Source: Agrobacterium tumefaciens
GTDB lineage: Bacteria > Pseudomonadota > Alphaproteobacteria > Rhizobiales > Rhizobiaceae
DNA length: 64,000 nucleotides
NCBI GenBank assembly: GCA_017744915.1
Contig: JAGIAH010000013.1
Coordinates: forward strand, 48,309-112,308
Direction of reading: 5' to 3'
Positions 24,885-34,948 of this stretch are shown in pieces; position 1 is the first letter of the stretch, and every line of letters begins with the position of its first letter. The notes beneath the pieces are model-generated. The model was given only the letters and a program-made list of their open reading frames with translations, was not told the origin of the DNA and searched no databases. The position numbers and the translations under genes are program-made.

Positions 24885-26003
24885 ATGCGTTCGAGCGGCA
24901 TGACGATGGCAAATGGTTCTGCGGAAATGGTGGTGGAGGCCGCCCTGCAGAAACAGGAGAAGGACCGCCGCCTGCTGCGCATCTGGCTGCGCGTCGTGCT
25001 CTTCACGCTCTTCTGTCTGGTCCTCGTCGGCGGCGCCACGCGTCTCACCGAATCCGGCCTGTCGATCACGGAATGGAAGCCGATCCACGGCGCCATTCCG
25101 CCGCTTTCCGTCGCGGAATGGGAAGAGGAGTTTCAGCTCTACAAGCGCATTCCCCAATATCAGGAAATCAACAAGGGCATGTCGCTTGATGAGTTCAAGA
25201 CGATTTTCTGGTGGGAATGGGCACATCGCCTGCTTGCCCGCACCATCGGCCTCGTCTTCGCTCTGCCGCTTGCCTTTTTCTGGCTCACCGGCCGGGTTGA
25301 AAAACGCCTTCGCCTGCCGCTGGTCGGCCTTCTGGCGCTGGGCGGCTTTCAGGGTTTCATCGGTTGGTGGATGGTGTCCTCTGGTCTCGTCAACCGCACG
25401 GATGTCTCGCAATATCGTCTCGCCACGCATCTGACCATTGCCTGCCTCATCTTTGCCGGCTGCATGTGGATATTGCGCGGCCTGTCGCATCACTCGCCGG
25501 AGGCTGCGGATGAGCGGACGGGCAGGGGCTTTGCCGCGCTGCTGACGGTGCTCTGTCTGTTCCAGATCTATCTCGGTGCATTGGTGGCCGGGCTGAATGC
25601 CGGCCTGTCCTATAATACCTGGCCACTGATGGATGGTTCGCTGGTGCCGGGTGATCTCTTCCTGCAGCAGCCCTGGTGGATCAACCTGTTCGAAAACCCG
25701 AAGACGGTGCAATTCGTCCACCGCCTGGGTGCCTATACGCTGTTTGCCGCCACGCTGTGGCATATGGTGTCGATGGCCCGCGCCTTGCCCGGCACGCCGC
25801 ATGCCCGCCGCGCGGTGCTGTTCTTCGTGCTCATCTCCATTCAGGCCGCACTTGGCATCACCACGCTTCTGATGCATGTGGATATTCATGTCGCACTCGC
25901 CCATCAGGGCATGGCGCTGATCGTGCTCGGCTTCTCGGTCGCCCATTGGCGCGGGTTCATCGGTGAATATCCGGCGCCCGTCGCGGTCGAAGTCAGGGAC
26001 TGA
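24885..26003 (+). CDS. ctaA: Heme A synthase
   Basis: This 372-residue protein (COX15/CtaA type) oxidises heme O to heme A for cytochrome aa3 oxidase in the inner membrane. Eight helices can be drawn. [20 protein letters not shown] is the family signature, then [20 protein letters not shown] with a heme-ligand His, [75 protein letters not shown] and [15 protein letters not shown] near the end. The length is normal for the alphaproteobacterial type. It is the only plus-strand gene of the local group and ends six bases before a convergent kinase gene. Confidence 0.95.
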   Translation: MRSSGMTMANGSAEMVVEAALQKQEKDRRLLRIWLRVVLFTLFCLVLVGGATRLTESGLSITEWKPIHGAIPPLSVAEWEEEFQLYKRIPQYQEINKGMSLDEFKTIFWWEWAHRLLARTIGLVFALPLAFFWLTGRVEKRLRLPLVGLLALGGFQGFIGWWMVSSGLVNRTDVSQYRLATHLTIACLIFAGCMWILRGLSHHSPEAADERTGRGFAALLTVLCLFQIYLGALVAGLNAGLSYNTWPLMDGSLVPGDLFLQQPWWINLFENPKTVQFVHRLGAYTLFAATLWHMVSMARALPGTPHARRAVLFFVLISIQAALGITTLLMHVDIHVALAHQGMALIVLGFSVAHWRGFIGEYPAPVAVEVRD

Positions 26004-26009
26004 CCCCGC

Positions 26010-26855
26010 TCAAAACTGTTTGAGAACAGCCTTGATGGTTGCCGCGACGGCGAGTTCGTTGTCGCGCTCCTCCGCGTTTTCGTCCTCTTCGTGCCATGCG
26101 GCCGAAAGGCAGCCATAAGCAAAGGCATATTGCAGCAACAGGCGTTCGTCCCGTTGCAGCGTTCTGGAAAAGATCGCGGCCATGGAGGCGATGCGCGCCT
26201 CGCTGCGGGTGAGGTCGAAACGGTCGAGCGGATTGGAGAACATGTTGGCGACATCAAGCGCCGCATCGCCGATCAGGCCAGCCGGGTCTATGATGATCCA
26301 GCCGCGTTCGCTGCGCATGATATTTTCGTGGTGCAGGTCGCCATGCAGCGGCTTGATATCCCGCTGCTGGTCGATGAGCGTCTGCGCAAGCCTTGCTGCT
26401 TCGACATAGGGGCTGTCCATGCCTTCGGCACGATCCTGCTGGGCCTTCTGGAACAGGCTCTGGAAATAACGCGGCAGCGTCAGCAGGCTTGAGGGCAGTG
26501 GCTGATCGGATGGCTGGTGATATTCGAGCAGGACATTGGCGGCGATTTCCGTTGCGGCATCGTCGTCGCCGTCACGGAACAGGACATCGCGCAGGGTCTC
26601 GGTGCCGGCATGTTCCATCAGCAGAATGTCGTCCGCGCGGTCGAGCAGTTCCACGCAGCCGATACCCGCTCGCCAGGCGATGAAATCCGCACCGCGAAGG
26701 CTGTCTTCCAGGACCTTCTTTTTCAGGACTTTCGCGACGGCCAACGCGCCGTCGCCCTGCCTTACCTCGTAGACCACCCCGGCGGGCGTATCGGCAATCT
26801 GTTTTGCGGCCTCGATATTCCACGAGGCCGGAAAATATGGCGTATTGCTGCTCAT
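26010..26855 (-). CDS. APH(6)/hydroxyurea-type phosphotransferase-like kinase
   Basis: A 281-residue protein of the aminoglycoside/hydroxyurea phosphotransferase family (APH fold). The N lobe has [20 protein letters not shown] with a Lys for ATP, and the C lobe has the catalytic block [10 protein letters not shown] and the metal-binding [18 protein letters not shown]. Members phosphorylate streptomycin or other amines, but genomic copies often serve unknown metabolites. The ATG overlaps the TGA of argC by four bases (ATGA), so it is translated with argC; a substrate in arginine or guanidine metabolism is possible but not shown. A resistance function should not be assumed. Confidence 0.8.
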   Translation of the reverse strand: MSSNTPYFPASWNIEAAKQIADTPAGVVYEVRQGDGALAVAKVLKKKVLEDSLRGADFIAWRAGIGCVELLDRADDILLMEHAGTETLRDVLFRDGDDDAATEIAANVLLEYHQPSDQPLPSSLLTLPRYFQSLFQKAQQDRAEGMDSPYVEAARLAQTLIDQQRDIKPLHGDLHHENIMRSERGWIIIDPAGLIGDAALDVANMFSNPLDRFDLTRSEARIASMAAIFSRTLQRDERLLLQYAFAYGCLSAAWHEEDENAEERDNELAVAATIKAVLKQF

Positions 26856-27784
26856 GCGGAGAGCATCAGCTCCATGTTCTGTACAGCAGCCCCGGATGCG
26901 CCCTTGCCGAGATTGTCGAGCAACGCAACGAGATTGATATGCTCGCCGCCCGGCGTACCGAAGACGAAGAGCTTCATCGTGTCCTTGCCTGCCAGTTCCT
27001 CGGCGTCGATGCGGGAAAGCCCCTTGCTTTCGGCAAGCGGCACGACGCTGACGATGTCCTGACCCGCATAATGGGCGGTCAATGCCGCTTGGATCGTTTC
27101 AGTGGTCGTGCCTTCGGCAAGGTCCGGGGCAAACAGCGGAACCTGCACGATCATGCCCTGCGGGAAACGCCCGACGGACGGCGAGAAGAGCGGTGCGCGG
27201 TCAAGCTGGCCGTGAATGGTCATTTCCGGCACGTGCTTGTGCTTGAGCGTCAGGCCATAAAGGAAATTATTGGCGCTGATCGCGTCATCGCGGCTCTGGT
27301 CTTCCATCTGCGCGATCATCTGCTTGCCGCCGCCGGTATAACCGGAAACCGCATTGACGCTGACCGGATAACCGTCGGGCAGAATGCCGGCGGCGCGCAG
27401 CGGACGGATGAGGCCGATCGCGCCGGTCGGGTAGCAGCCCGGATTGGCGACGAAACGGGCGGAGCGAACCTTCTCGCCCTGATCCCGGTCCATTTCGGCA
27501 AAACCGTAAGCCCAGTCCTGATGGACGCGATAGGCGGTGGAGGTGTCGATGATGCGGACATTGTTGTTGCCGGCCACCATGGAGACGGCCTCCTTCGAGG
27601 CATCATCCGGCAGGCAGAGGATCGAAATGTCGGCGCTGTTGAGCATATCCTCGCGCATCGCGGCATTGCGGCGCTCGGCTTCGGGAATGGACAGCAACTC
27701 GATATCGCGGCGACCGGCAAGGCGCGTGCGGATCTGCAGACCCGTGGTGCCGTGTTCGCCATCGATGAAGATCTTCGCTGTCAT
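26852..27784 (-). CDS. argC: N-acetyl-gamma-glutamyl-phosphate reductase
   Basis: This enzyme makes N-acetyl-glutamate semialdehyde from the phosphate with NADPH, third step of arginine synthesis. At 310 residues it is the short type-2 Arg[20 protein letters not shown] is the NADP-binding start, [16 protein letters not shown] and [16 protein letters not shown] follow, and [18 protein letters not shown] carries the catalytic Cys; [11 protein letters not shown] and [10 protein letters not shown] are conserved too. The start at 27784 has AGGACAAGGAC just upstream, while the frame extends to 27997. It follows agmatinase on the same strand after 70 bases and overlaps the APH-like kinase gene. Confidence 0.93.
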   Translation of the reverse strand: MTAKIFIDGEHGTTGLQIRTRLAGRRDIELLSIPEAERRNAAMREDMLNSADISILCLPDDASKEAVSMVAGNNNVRIIDTSTAYRVHQDWAYGFAEMDRDQGEKVRSARFVANPGCYPTGAIGLIRPLRAAGILPDGYPVSVNAVSGYTGGGKQMIAQMEDQSRDDAISANNFLYGLTLKHKHVPEMTIHGQLDRAPLFSPSVGRFPQGMIVQVPLFAPDLAEGTTTETIQAALTAHYAGQDIVSVVPLAESKGLSRIDAEELAGKDTMKLFVFGTPGGEHINLVALLDNLGKGASGAAVQNMELMLSA

Positions 27785-27854
27785 GTCCTTGTCCTGACTT
27801 TTCAAAGGGTTGTAAGGGTATTCGGAATCATTTCGGCAAGTGCCGTTTTCTTTG

Positions 27855-28808
27855 TCAGCCAGCCTTCGCCAGCCGTTCGGCACGCAGGCCAAGCATATAC
27901 ATTGCAACGGTCGCTCCGGCAATGGCGGTGATATCCGCATGGTCGTAAGCGGGTGCCACCTCCACCACGTCAGAGCCGCGAATATCGAGCTGGCCAAGCC
28001 CGCGCAGAACCGAGAGAATCTTGGCGCTGGTTGGCCCGCCGGCGACGGGTGTGCCGGTTCCCGGCGCGAAGGCGGGGTCGAGGCAGTCGATATCGAAGGT
28101 CAGGTAGATCGGCATGCCGGCCGTGTGCTTGACGATCAGCGACGCTATATCGCCCGCCCGCATTTCCTCCACCTCGTAACCGTGGAGAATGCGAATGCCG
28201 AAATCCTCCGGCGCATGGGTGCGGATGCCGATCTGGATCGATCTGTCCGGATCGATCAGCCCGTCGCGCACGGCGCGCGCCACGAAGGAGCCGTGGTCCA
28301 TGCGTTTGCCATCATCGAACCAGGTATCCTGATGCGCATCGAACTGCACCAGCGCCATCGGCCCGTGCTTGGCGACATGCGCCTTCAGCAAAGGCCAGGT
28401 GATGAAATGGTCGCCGCCCAGCGTCAGCAGATAATCCGTCTTGGAAATGATCCTACGCGCTTCCTTTTCGATCGTGTCCGGAGTTTTCCAGTGGTTGCCA
28501 TAGTCGAGCAGACAGTCGCCGTAGTCGATGGTCGGCATATGGGCGAAAAGATCACGGCCGAAGGGATATTGCGGATCATTGTCGAAAATCGCCGAGGCGC
28601 GGCGGATCGCCTGCGGCCCGAAGCGTGCGCCCGGCCGGTTGGAGGTCGCCGCGTCAAAGGGAATGCCCCACACGGCCGTCGAAACGCCCTTGAGGTTCTT
28701 GGTATATTTACGCCGCATGAAGGAGAGGACGCCCGCATGGGTCGGGTCGGTGGCAGCCGAAGTCAGGGTCGTTGCGGTAAAGGCATGGTCGATTGTTTTG
28801 GCCGGCAT
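27855..28808 (-). CDS. speB: Agmatinase
   Basis: A 317-residue ureohydrolase that splits agmatine to putrescine and urea. The two-manganese site is visible: [24 protein letters not shown] and [20 protein letters not shown] with a Pro/Gly-rich end [21 protein letters not shown] is the substrate-binding block and separates it from arginases. Length is typical. It stands between rpsI and argC on the same strand. A role in polyamine synthesis or agmatine breakdown fits, though related enzymes with other guanidine substrates exist. Confidence 0.88.
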   Translation of the reverse strand: MPAKTIDHAFTATTLTSAATDPTHAGVLSFMRRKYTKNLKGVSTAVWGIPFDAATSNRPGARFGPQAIRRASAIFDNDPQYPFGRDLFAHMPTIDYGDCLLDYGNHWKTPDTIEKEARRIISKTDYLLTLGGDHFITWPLLKAHVAKHGPMALVQFDAHQDTWFDDGKRMDHGSFVARAVRDGLIDPDRSIQIGIRTHAPEDFGIRILHGYEVEEMRAGDIASLIVKHTAGMPIYLTFDIDCLDPAFAPGTGTPVAGGPTSAKILSVLRGLGQLDIRGSDVVEVAPAYDHADITAIAGATVAMYMLGLRAERLAKAG

Positions 28809-28877
28809 ATATCACCCCATCGCGTTTTGAGCTGAAGGTGCTGCCTTCTTAGCGAAAAAACAAGGGAGGAGGGCCAT

Positions 28878-28907
28878 GAAAAAAGGCGGAGCCGAAGCCC
28901 CGCCTTT
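28878..28907 (-). terminator. Rho-independent terminator after rpsI
   Basis: On the minus strand GGCGGGGCTTCGGCTCCGCC forms a strong GC hairpin with a tetraloop-like centre, followed by TTTTTT. It is 30-60 bases after the rpsI stop at 28940 and ends the rplM-rpsI operon. It lies before the speB start at 28808, so speB has its own promoter. Confidence 0.85.
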
Positions 28908-28939
28908 CGAAGTTCTGAACGAACCGTTCCGATAAGCGA

Positions 28940-29407
28940 TTAACGCTTGGAGAACTGGAACGAACGGCGGGCCTTGGCCTTACCGTACTTCTTACGCTCG
29001 ACAACGCGGCTGTCGCGGGTCAGGAAGCCACCCTTCTTCAGAACGGAGCGCAGGCCCGGTTCGAAGTAGGTGAGAGCCTTGGAAACACCGTGACGAACGG
29101 CACCGGCCTGGCCGGAAAGACCGCCGCCTGCAACCGTTGCAATGATGTCGAACTGACCCGAACGGGCAGCTGCGACCAGCGGCTGCTGGAGGATCATCTG
29201 CAGAACCGGACGTGCGAAATACGTGGTGAAATCGCGGCCGTTGATGATGATCTTGCCAGAACCGGCCTTCACCCATACGCGGGCTACGGCGTTCTTGCGC
29301 TTGCCGGTCGCGTAGGAGCGGCCGAGGGTGTCAACCTTGCGGACGTGCACGGGAGCCGAAGCTTCCGATGCCGGGGCGAGGTCTTTCAGAGAGGAAAGAT
29401 CGGCCAT
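28940..29407 (-). CDS. rpsI: 30S ribosomal protein S9
   Basis: This 155-residue protein has an Ala/Ser-rich N-terminal extension of about 25 residues common in Alphaproteobacteria, then the S9 core: [60 protein letters not shown], and the basic tail that ends [14 protein letters not shown], reaching the tRNA in the P site. The gene follows rplM with a two-base gap and overlaps no other. The pair is a standard ribosomal operon and a hairpin terminator lies downstream. Confidence 0.97.
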   Translation of the reverse strand: MADLSSLKDLAPASEASAPVHVRKVDTLGRSYATGKRKNAVARVWVKAGSGKIIINGRDFTTYFARPVLQMILQQPLVAAARSGQFDIIATVAGGGLSGQAGAVRHGVSKALTYFEPGLRSVLKKGGFLTRDSRVVERKKYGKAKARRSFQFSKR

Positions 29408-29409
29408 TA

Positions 29410-29874
29410 TCAGGCGCTCCTTACGTTCTTCTTGTTAAGCGCGGCCACGTCGAGAACGGTGGGCTGCTGTGCTTCGTGCGGGTGGTTAGAGCCGGCGTAA
29501 ACGCGCAGGTTCTTCATCTGGCGACGGCCGAGCGGGCCGCGCGGGATCATGCGCTCGATAGCCTTTTCAACGACGCGCTCCGGGAAGCGGCCTTCGATGA
29601 TCTGGCGAGCGGTGCGCTCCTTGATGCCACCCGGGTGACCGGTGTGCCAGTAGTACTTCTTGTCGGAATACTTCTTGCCGGTGAAGGCAACCTTTTCCGC
29701 ATTGATAACGATGACGTTGTCGCCATCATCAACGTGGGGGGTAAAGGTAGCCTTGTGCTTGCCGCGCAGGCGGGTTGCAACGATGGTGGCGAGGCGACCA
29801 ACAACGAGGCCTTCGGCGTCGATGATGATCCACTTCTTCTCCACCTCAGCGGGCTTCTGAACGAAAGTAGACAT
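29410..29874 (-). CDS. rplM: 50S ribosomal protein L13
   Basis: A 154-residue early-assembly protein of the large subunit. The sequence begins [20 protein letters not shown], continues [20 protein letters not shown], and has the L13 signature [20 protein letters not shown] and [20 protein letters not shown]. The ATG at 29874 is preceded by AGAAAGTGAA; a start three codons upstream is less likely. rpsI follows immediately. The promoter must lie in the 250 bases up to the EamA gene. Confidence 0.97.
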   Translation of the reverse strand: MSTFVQKPAEVEKKWIIIDAEGLVVGRLATIVATRLRGKHKATFTPHVDDGDNVIVINAEKVAFTGKKYSDKKYYWHTGHPGGIKERTARQIIEGRFPERVVEKAIERMIPRGPLGRRQMKNLRVYAGSNHPHEAQQPTVLDVAALNKKNVRSA

Positions 29875-30090
29875 GGATTTCACTTTCTAACGTGGACCCG
29901 TCACACTCTTGATGAAAGAGCATACGGGCGTTTCTTGTTGCTTGATTTGGTTGCCGTTAAAGGCAACCGCAAATGACCCTATTCCGGCTGGAATCCGATC
30001 TGGCGCGCTTATACGGTGTGTGCACGAAAGCGTCAATATGACCGATTTTGCGGGTCGTAAAAATAACCAAATAAAAACAGTGTGTTAGTT

Positions 30091-30112
30091 ATGGGGTATT
30101 ATTTTACCCCAT
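30091..30112. repeat. 8-base inverted repeat upstream of rplM
   Basis: ATGGGGTA at 30091-30098 and TACCCCAT at 30105-30112 are perfect arms around six AT bases. A third CCCCAT copy occurs a few bases further right. It lies between the EamA stop (30127) and rplM. Without a T-run it is not a typical terminator; it may be a regulator site or a simple 3' hairpin of the EamA transcript. Confidence 0.35.
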
Positions 30113-30126
30113 TGAAAGGCCCCATT

Positions 30127-30963
30127 TTAGCCCAGTCGCATGACCAGAACACCCGCCGCGATGATGCCGCCGGCGAGATAACGCCAGATGCTGGCGCGTT
30201 CTTTGAGGATCACGACGGAGATCACCAGCGCAAACAGAATGGAGGTTTCCCGAAGCGCTGCAACGACGGCGACGGGGGCCTTGGTCATGGCGTAGAGCGC
30301 CAGACCGTAGGACAGAATGGAGCCGCCGCCACCAATCAGGCCGCGCCACCAGTTGCGCCGGACATGCTGCGCGACGGGGCCGACCCCGCGCTGGAAAAAG
30401 GCAAAACCGAACAGCAGCACCGGCGGCAGAAGCGACATCCACAGCGTATAGGAGATCGCATTGCCGGAAAGCCGGGCGCCCACGCCGTCAACGAAGGTGT
30501 AGGAGGCGATAACGAAGGCGTTGAGCAGGGCGACGAGGATCGCCTTTCCGCCGCCGCGGCGCGCTTCGAAGGCGAGCGTGAGGATGCCGCCGGAAATGAC
30601 GGCGATGCCGGCAAGGGCGAGCGGGCTCAACACCTCGCTCAGGAACAGGCTGCTCGTCGCCGCGACGATCAAGGGCGCCACGCCGCGCATGACGGGATAA
30701 ACGAGGCCGATATCGCCGATCGTATAGGCGGCGGCGACAAGGCGGAAATAGGCAAATTGCAGAACGGCCGAGGCTATCAGAAAAGGAATGGCCACCGGCG
30801 CGGGAAAGGGCAGGAAAGGCAGGAAGGGCAAGGAGCAGGCCGCGGCCCCCGCCGCGATCAGCGAGGCGTCCAGCGATTTGTCGGACCCGGATTTGACCAG
30901 CGCATTCCATCCGGCATGCAAAATCGCGCCCAGGAGCACCAGAAGAAGAATGTCGAATGTCAC
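30127..30963 (-). CDS. EamA/DMT family transporter
   Basis: A 278-residue inner-membrane protein with ten helices arranged in two EamA repeats, as in drug/metabolite exporters. Examples are FDILLLVLLGAILHAGWNAL in the first repeat and ETSILFALVISVVILKERAS in the second, with the typical Glu-Arg after the helix; YTIGDIGLVYPVMRGVAPLI is also a family block. The start is GTG at 30963; a TTG at 30996 is the first codon of the open frame but its upstream sequence is poor. The substrate is unknown. It is upstream of rplM on the same strand. Confidence 0.85.
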   Translation of the reverse strand: MTFDILLLVLLGAILHAGWNALVKSGSDKSLDASLIAAGAAACSLPFLPFLPFPAPVAIPFLIASAVLQFAYFRLVAAAYTIGDIGLVYPVMRGVAPLIVAATSSLFLSEVLSPLALAGIAVISGGILTLAFEARRGGGKAILVALLNAFVIASYTFVDGVGARLSGNAISYTLWMSLLPPVLLFGFAFFQRGVGPVAQHVRRNWWRGLIGGGGSILSYGLALYAMTKAPVAVVAALRETSILFALVISVVILKERASIWRYLAGGIIAAGVLVMRLG

Positions 30964-31859
30964 AATAGAGACTCGCTCGCGGGCTACTCTGCGCAACCTA
31001 CAGCATCGGCTTGAAAACCGGAATCGATTTCAATGCGCGTGATGCGCCTTTTCTGATTGTCTGATGCCCTTCAGGCTCCTGTGTCGCAAACGGGACGTGG
31101 CCGCGACAGCGATTGCGACACGCGTAAAATTTGCCTTTTCTGCACGTCGTAAAAAGATGGAATGATTTTGCGCGAACTCGCCGTGTTGTTCTGCTCACGA
31201 TTTCATCTGCCGGATGCTGGTATCAGCGTCGAATGCACAGCTTGCGGTTTCGCAAGGGAGCGTGTTTTGACCAGGAATACGAGCTGATTTGCGCTTTATT
31301 CTTGCTGGCCCGTCTGGCATTTCGAGATTGTGACTATATCAATTTGCTGGAGACGGTTTGAAAATAAATTTCATGATTTTCTTAAATCGTCTCCTGTAAC
31401 GTTGCAGTATTGTATATTGATTGATTTACAAAATAACTTTCTGAAAATTAGGCATCACTAATTCATCTGCGAACGGAATGAAAACAAACAGGAGACGAAG
31501 GGCGCATCTATTGCACGTTAATGTTGTTCGGAGCCGGCATTCGCGGCCATTTGCGCCATTTTTGAAAAGTGGATTAAAATACTCAATACAAGCGGTTTTC
31601 AGGCATTTTAGTGAAATCATTTTGCGTGAATGAAAACACGCTGTTTTGCGACGCGGGCCGTCCTGATCGCAGTTTACGGCGGGCAGGGGTTCACGAGAGC
31701 CATGACAATTCCTAGATGGGAATGACAGACGCCACAGACGGCGTTGAGGATGGGCCTGCGGAATTATGCAGGATATGCTGTGCTCGCGCGGTTTTCGAAT
31801 GGCGGGGTTGCGCGGGGAAGCCCGCAAATCATCTGATGTGCCGAAAGGAATAAGTTGAC
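30964..31859. other. Long AT-rich intergenic region
   Basis: Nearly 900 bases with lower GC than the flanks and no believable coding frame; the best frames (31131-31361 plus, 31426-31827 minus) have no motif, no ribosome binding site and odd composition. It holds the divergent promoters of EamA and the CoA-binding gene. No terminator, tRNA or tandem repeat was seen. A small RNA or decayed gene is possible. Confidence 0.4.
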
Positions 31860-32294
31860 ATGCAGCATGATGCTTATGAGCCCGACTACCTCAGGAAAAT
31901 CCTGACGGATGTCAAAACCATTGCGCTGCTCGGCGCTTCCCCCAATCCGGATAGGCCGAGCCACGGGGTCATGCGCTTTTTGCTGTCCAAGGGTTATCGC
32001 GTGTTTCCGGTCAATCCCGGACAGGCCGGCAAGGAGATTTTGGGGCAGAAGGTCCATGCGCGGCTTGCCGATATTCCCGAGCCCGTGGATATGATCGATG
32101 TCTTCCGCGCGCCGGAATATTTGTCGGCAATCGTCGAAGAGGCGATCTTGCTGCCGCAACGTCCGAAAGTGATCTGGGGCCAGCTTTCCGTGCGGGACGA
32201 CAATGCCGCCGCCAAGGCGGAGGCCTATGGCATGGAAGTTGTGATGGACCGTTGCCCTGCAATTGAGTATCCGCGTCTCAATATTGTGCGATAG
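31860..32294 (+). CDS. CoA-binding domain protein, YccU type
   Basis: A 144-residue single-domain Rossmann protein. VKTIALLGASPNPDRPSHGV is the nucleotide-binding start of the CoA_binding family, KGYRVFPVNPGQAGKEILGQ and VDMIDVFRAPEYLSAIVEEA follow, and VMDRCPAIEYPRL ends it. E. coli YccU is the same size. The biological role is not known; such proteins bind CoA and may act in acyl-CoA metabolism. The next gene, a sulfhydrylase, is 73 bases downstream, and the two may share a transcript. Confidence 0.88.
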   Translation: MQHDAYEPDYLRKILTDVKTIALLGASPNPDRPSHGVMRFLLSKGYRVFPVNPGQAGKEILGQKVHARLADIPEPVDMIDVFRAPEYLSAIVEEAILLPQRPKVIWGQLSVRDDNAAAKAEAYGMEVVMDRCPAIEYPRLNIVR

Positions 32295-32367
32295 TTGGTA
32301 CGGATCGGACTTATCATTTAGCGGCAAGGCATTATGATCCCTCCCAAATTCCAATGGAGGAAACATA

Positions 32368-33651
32368 ATGCCGAACAGCAATCCCGGATTTTCAACGCTG
32401 GCCGTTCATGCGGGCGCGCAACCTGATCCGACCACCGGCGCGCGCGCGACGCCCATCTATCAGACCACGGCCTATGCTTTCCGGGATGCCGATCATGCTG
32501 CCGCCCTGTTCGGCCTGAAAGAGTTCGGCAATATCTACACCCGCATCATGAACCCCACCCAGGCGGTTCTGGAAGAACGCGTGGCTGCACTCGAGGGCGG
32601 CACGGCTGCGCTCGCTGTCGCTTCCGGCCATGCCGCGCAATTGCTGGTTTTCCACACCCTGCTGCAATCCGGCGATAATTTCGTCGCGGCGCGCCAGCTC
32701 TATGGCGGTTCCATCAATCAGTTCGGCCATGCCTTCAAGGGCTTCGACTGGCAGGTGCGCTGGGCGGATGCGACCGATCCGGCCAGTTTCGAGCAGCAGA
32801 TCGACGACCGCACGCGCGCCATCTTCATTGAAAGCCTCGCCAATCCGGGCGGCACCTTCGTGGATATCGCCGCGATTGCCGATGTCGCCCATCGCCACGG
32901 CCTGCCGCTCATCGTCGACAATACCATGGCGAGCCCCTATCTCCTGCGGCCGCTGGAGCACGGCGCGGATATCGTGCTGCATTCGCTGACGAAATTCCTC
33001 GGCGGCCATGGCAATTCCATGGGCGGCATCATCGTCGATGGCGGCACCTTCGACTGGTCGGCGACGGACAGATATCCGGCGCTGTCGCAGCCCCGGCCGG
33101 AATATTCCGGCGTCGTGCTGCACCAGACCTTCGGCAATTTCGCTTTCGCCATCGCCTGCCGCGTGCTTGGCCTGCGCGATCTCGGCCCGGCGATCTCGCC
33201 CTTCAACGCCTTCCTGATCCTGACCGGCATAGAGACGCTTCCGTTGCGCGTTCAGCGCCATTCCGACAATGCGCTGGCCGTCGCGAAATGGCTGAAGGCG
33301 CATCCGAAGGTCGGCTGGGTGCATTATGCCGGGCTGGAGGACAGCGGCAACCACGCCATCCAGCAGCATTATTCGCCAAAAGGGGCGGGTTCGGTCTTCA
33401 CCTTCGGCATTAAGGGCGGTTATGCCGCCGGCAAGGCGCTGGTGGAGGGGTTGCAGCTTTTTTCGCACCTCGCCAATATCGGCGATACGCGCTCGCTGGT
33501 CATCCATCCGGCCTCCACCACCCATGCCCAGCTGACACCGGAACAGCAGACGGCGGCGGGCGCCGGGCCGGATGTGGTGCGCCTGTCGATCGGCATCGAA
33601 GATGTGAAGGACATCATCGCCGATCTCGAGCAATCGCTTGCCAAGGTCTAA
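32368..33651 (+). CDS. metY: O-acetylhomoserine sulfhydrylase (homocysteine synthase)
   Basis: A 427-residue PLP enzyme of the Cys/Met metabolism family that makes homocysteine from O-acetylhomoserine and sulfide. [20 protein letters not shown] and [20 protein letters not shown] are typical at the start, and [20 protein letters not shown] follows. The PLP lysine is in [19 protein letters not shown], and [20 protein letters not shown] and [15 protein letters not shown] are conserved near the end. The length fits MetY/CysD rather than the shorter cystathionine enzymes. GGAGG precedes the start by eight bases. The 73-base leader was checked for a SAM-II riboswitch without success. Confidence 0.93.
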   Translation: MPNSNPGFSTLAVHAGAQPDPTTGARATPIYQTTAYAFRDADHAAALFGLKEFGNIYTRIMNPTQAVLEERVAALEGGTAALAVASGHAAQLLVFHTLLQSGDNFVAARQLYGGSINQFGHAFKGFDWQVRWADATDPASFEQQIDDRTRAIFIESLANPGGTFVDIAAIADVAHRHGLPLIVDNTMASPYLLRPLEHGADIVLHSLTKFLGGHGNSMGGIIVDGGTFDWSATDRYPALSQPRPEYSGVVLHQTFGNFAFAIACRVLGLRDLGPAISPFNAFLILTGIETLPLRVQRHSDNALAVAKWLKAHPKVGWVHYAGLEDSGNHAIQQHYSPKGAGSVFTFGIKGGYAAGKALVEGLQLFSHLANIGDTRSLVIHPASTTHAQLTPEQQTAAGAGPDVVRLSIGIEDVKDIIADLEQSLAKV

Positions 33652-33704
33652 GACGTTTCGTCGCGCCAGTCTGATACCGGCCTGACGGCGGACCTGTGAT
33701 CACC

Positions 33705-33747
33705 CAACCGCCGAAAGACCTTGGAAACAAGGTGTTTTTGGCGGTTG
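33705..33747. repeat. Two-stem inverted repeat between convergent genes
   Basis: Outer arms CAACCGCC (33705-33712) and GGCGGTTG (33740-33747) enclose an inner hairpin CCTTG-GAAA-CAAGG. The element lies 54 bases after metY and 66 bases before the end of the marR gene. The run TGTTTTT lies inside it. It may end transcription from both sides or be a small palindromic repeat. Confidence 0.45.
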
Positions 33748-33812
33748 CGTATTTTGTTGTTACGGCGTGGCCGGGCTTCACGTCGCGCTGCAACCGCCTG
33801 TTTGCATGCAGC

Positions 33813-34268
33813 TCATGTCTTCTGCAGCGTGCCGATGAAATCCCTTGAGATGGCGCAGGATTTATCCATGAAGCCGATGATGATTTCCAGTTGCGCCTCA
33901 TCATAGTCTCCATAGAGCGCGTCCATCTTCTCCTGAAGCGGCGCGTACATTTGAAACAGCTCACGCATTTTTTCAGGGTCTGGCGCCGCCAGCACGCGCC
34001 GGCGATCAGCAGGGTCGGGCAGACGTTTTATGAAGCCGGCCTTTTCCAGTCGATCCAGCAGCGCCGTCACCGCCCCGGTCGTGAGGCCGGTCGCTTTCGC
34101 AAGTTCGCCCGCGCTGGCCTGGCCCTGCATTTGAAGAATGTCCAGGCACTCCAGATCGGTGGTGTTCAACCGAGCCTTTGCTGAGATAGCCTGGCTTATA
34201 AGAAGGGACTGCGCACTGGCCCGGCGAAGCAGGTCGGTCAATTGCCGGTTTAAGATGTCTCTTGACAT
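33813..34268 (-). CDS. MarR family transcriptional regulator
   Basis: A 151-residue winged-helix regulator. LLISQAISAKARLNTTDLEC leads into the DNA-binding core (QGQASAGELAKATGLTTGAV, TALLDRLEKAGFIKRLPDPA, DRRRVLAAPDP), followed by dimerisation helices ending ISRDFIGTLQ. The DRR motif in the wing is typical. The gene is divergent from the membrane protein at 34406, which is its likely target along with itself. A near-palindromic site overlaps its leader. The ligand is unknown. Confidence 0.92.
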   Translation of the reverse strand: MSRDILNRQLTDLLRRASAQSLLISQAISAKARLNTTDLECLDILQMQGQASAGELAKATGLTTGAVTALLDRLEKAGFIKRLPDPADRRRVLAAPDPEKMRELFQMYAPLQEKMDALYGDYDEAQLEIIIGFMDKSCAISRDFIGTLQKT

Positions 34269-34273
34269 TAAAG

Positions 34274-34283
34274 TATCTCGATA
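34274..34283. promoter_or_regulatory. Candidate MarR operator
   Basis: TATCTCGATA at 34274-34283 has TATC/GATA arms and sits six bases upstream of the marR start; a related ATCAAGATA lies some 25 bases further right. The position in the divergent gap fits autoregulation. Only sequence symmetry supports this. Confidence 0.35.
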
Positions 34284-34405
34284 ATTAAGAAATCGTAGTC
34301 ATCAAGATAATGGACCGGGCGTGGTTGCGCCAGCGGTAAGTTCATCACCGAACTTGCTCTTGCAAGCATCACAGCGATGGTTTCTGGAAAAGGTGAGTGA
34401 CGACA

Positions 34406-34870
34406 ATGTTCGAACCCTCGGTTTTTTATGCGGTCATGATCGCCGGTATTCTTGGCACCATCGGGGTGGGTGGCGGTATTTACGAGACTTTCCTCGTCGA
34501 TCGGGTATGGCCTTCGCAGCCGATGTTGATCCAGCCTGCAAGGGGCGGGATCAATCGAAAGCTTTTCTGGGGTCCTGCTCACGGGCTGTTCGAGGTGGTG
34601 TTGCTTCTGGCTGTCTGGCTGACATGGGCTCAGCCCGGCATTCGCATCTGGATATGGCTGGCGCTTGCGGCGCATCTTGCCACGCGGATCTGGTCCTTTG
34701 CCTATTTCATCCCCATGGCGCTCCGGTTTGAGACTGAACCGGCCGGTGACATTGCGACGGCCCATAAGGCTGCAACGAAATGGGTCCGATTGAGCCGCTG
34801 GCGGCTTCCCATCGAATTCCTGGCGGTGCTCTTCCTGTTCATTGCGCTTGCGAAATTGGCGGGAAATTGA
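34406..34870 (+). CDS. Membrane protein, 154 aa, divergent from marR
   Basis: An inner-membrane protein with four helices: FYAVMIAGILGTIGVGGGIY near the start, HGLFEVVLLLAVWLTWAQPG, IWIWLALAAHLATRIWSFAY and IEFLAVLFLFIALAKLAG at the end. Between the last two is a polar segment with EPAGDIATAHKAATKWVRLS. I do not recognise a named family with certainty; its shape is like DUF1772-type proteins. The ATG at 34406 has GGTGAG nine bases upstream and is preferred to GTG at 34397. It probably is the gene controlled by the MarR regulator. Confidence 0.75.
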   Translation: MFEPSVFYAVMIAGILGTIGVGGGIYETFLVDRVWPSQPMLIQPARGGINRKLFWGPAHGLFEVVLLLAVWLTWAQPGIRIWIWLALAAHLATRIWSFAYFIPMALRFETEPAGDIATAHKAATKWVRLSRWRLPIEFLAVLFLFIALAKLAGN

Positions 34871-34948
34871 GGTTGTGCACCGTCGCTTCCGGCGCCGAAT
34901 CCGCCTAAGACAGATACTCCAGCGCTCCCACCACGAAAGACGTGTCAG

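Noticed and set aside
31426..31827. 133-residue minus-strand gene
   Set aside because: Arg/Pro/Cys-rich composition without motif, no start signal; looks like a chance frame.
32295..32367. SAM-II type riboswitch before metY
   Set aside because: The leader is only 73 bases and the conserved SAM-II core with the GCTAAA end could not be aligned.
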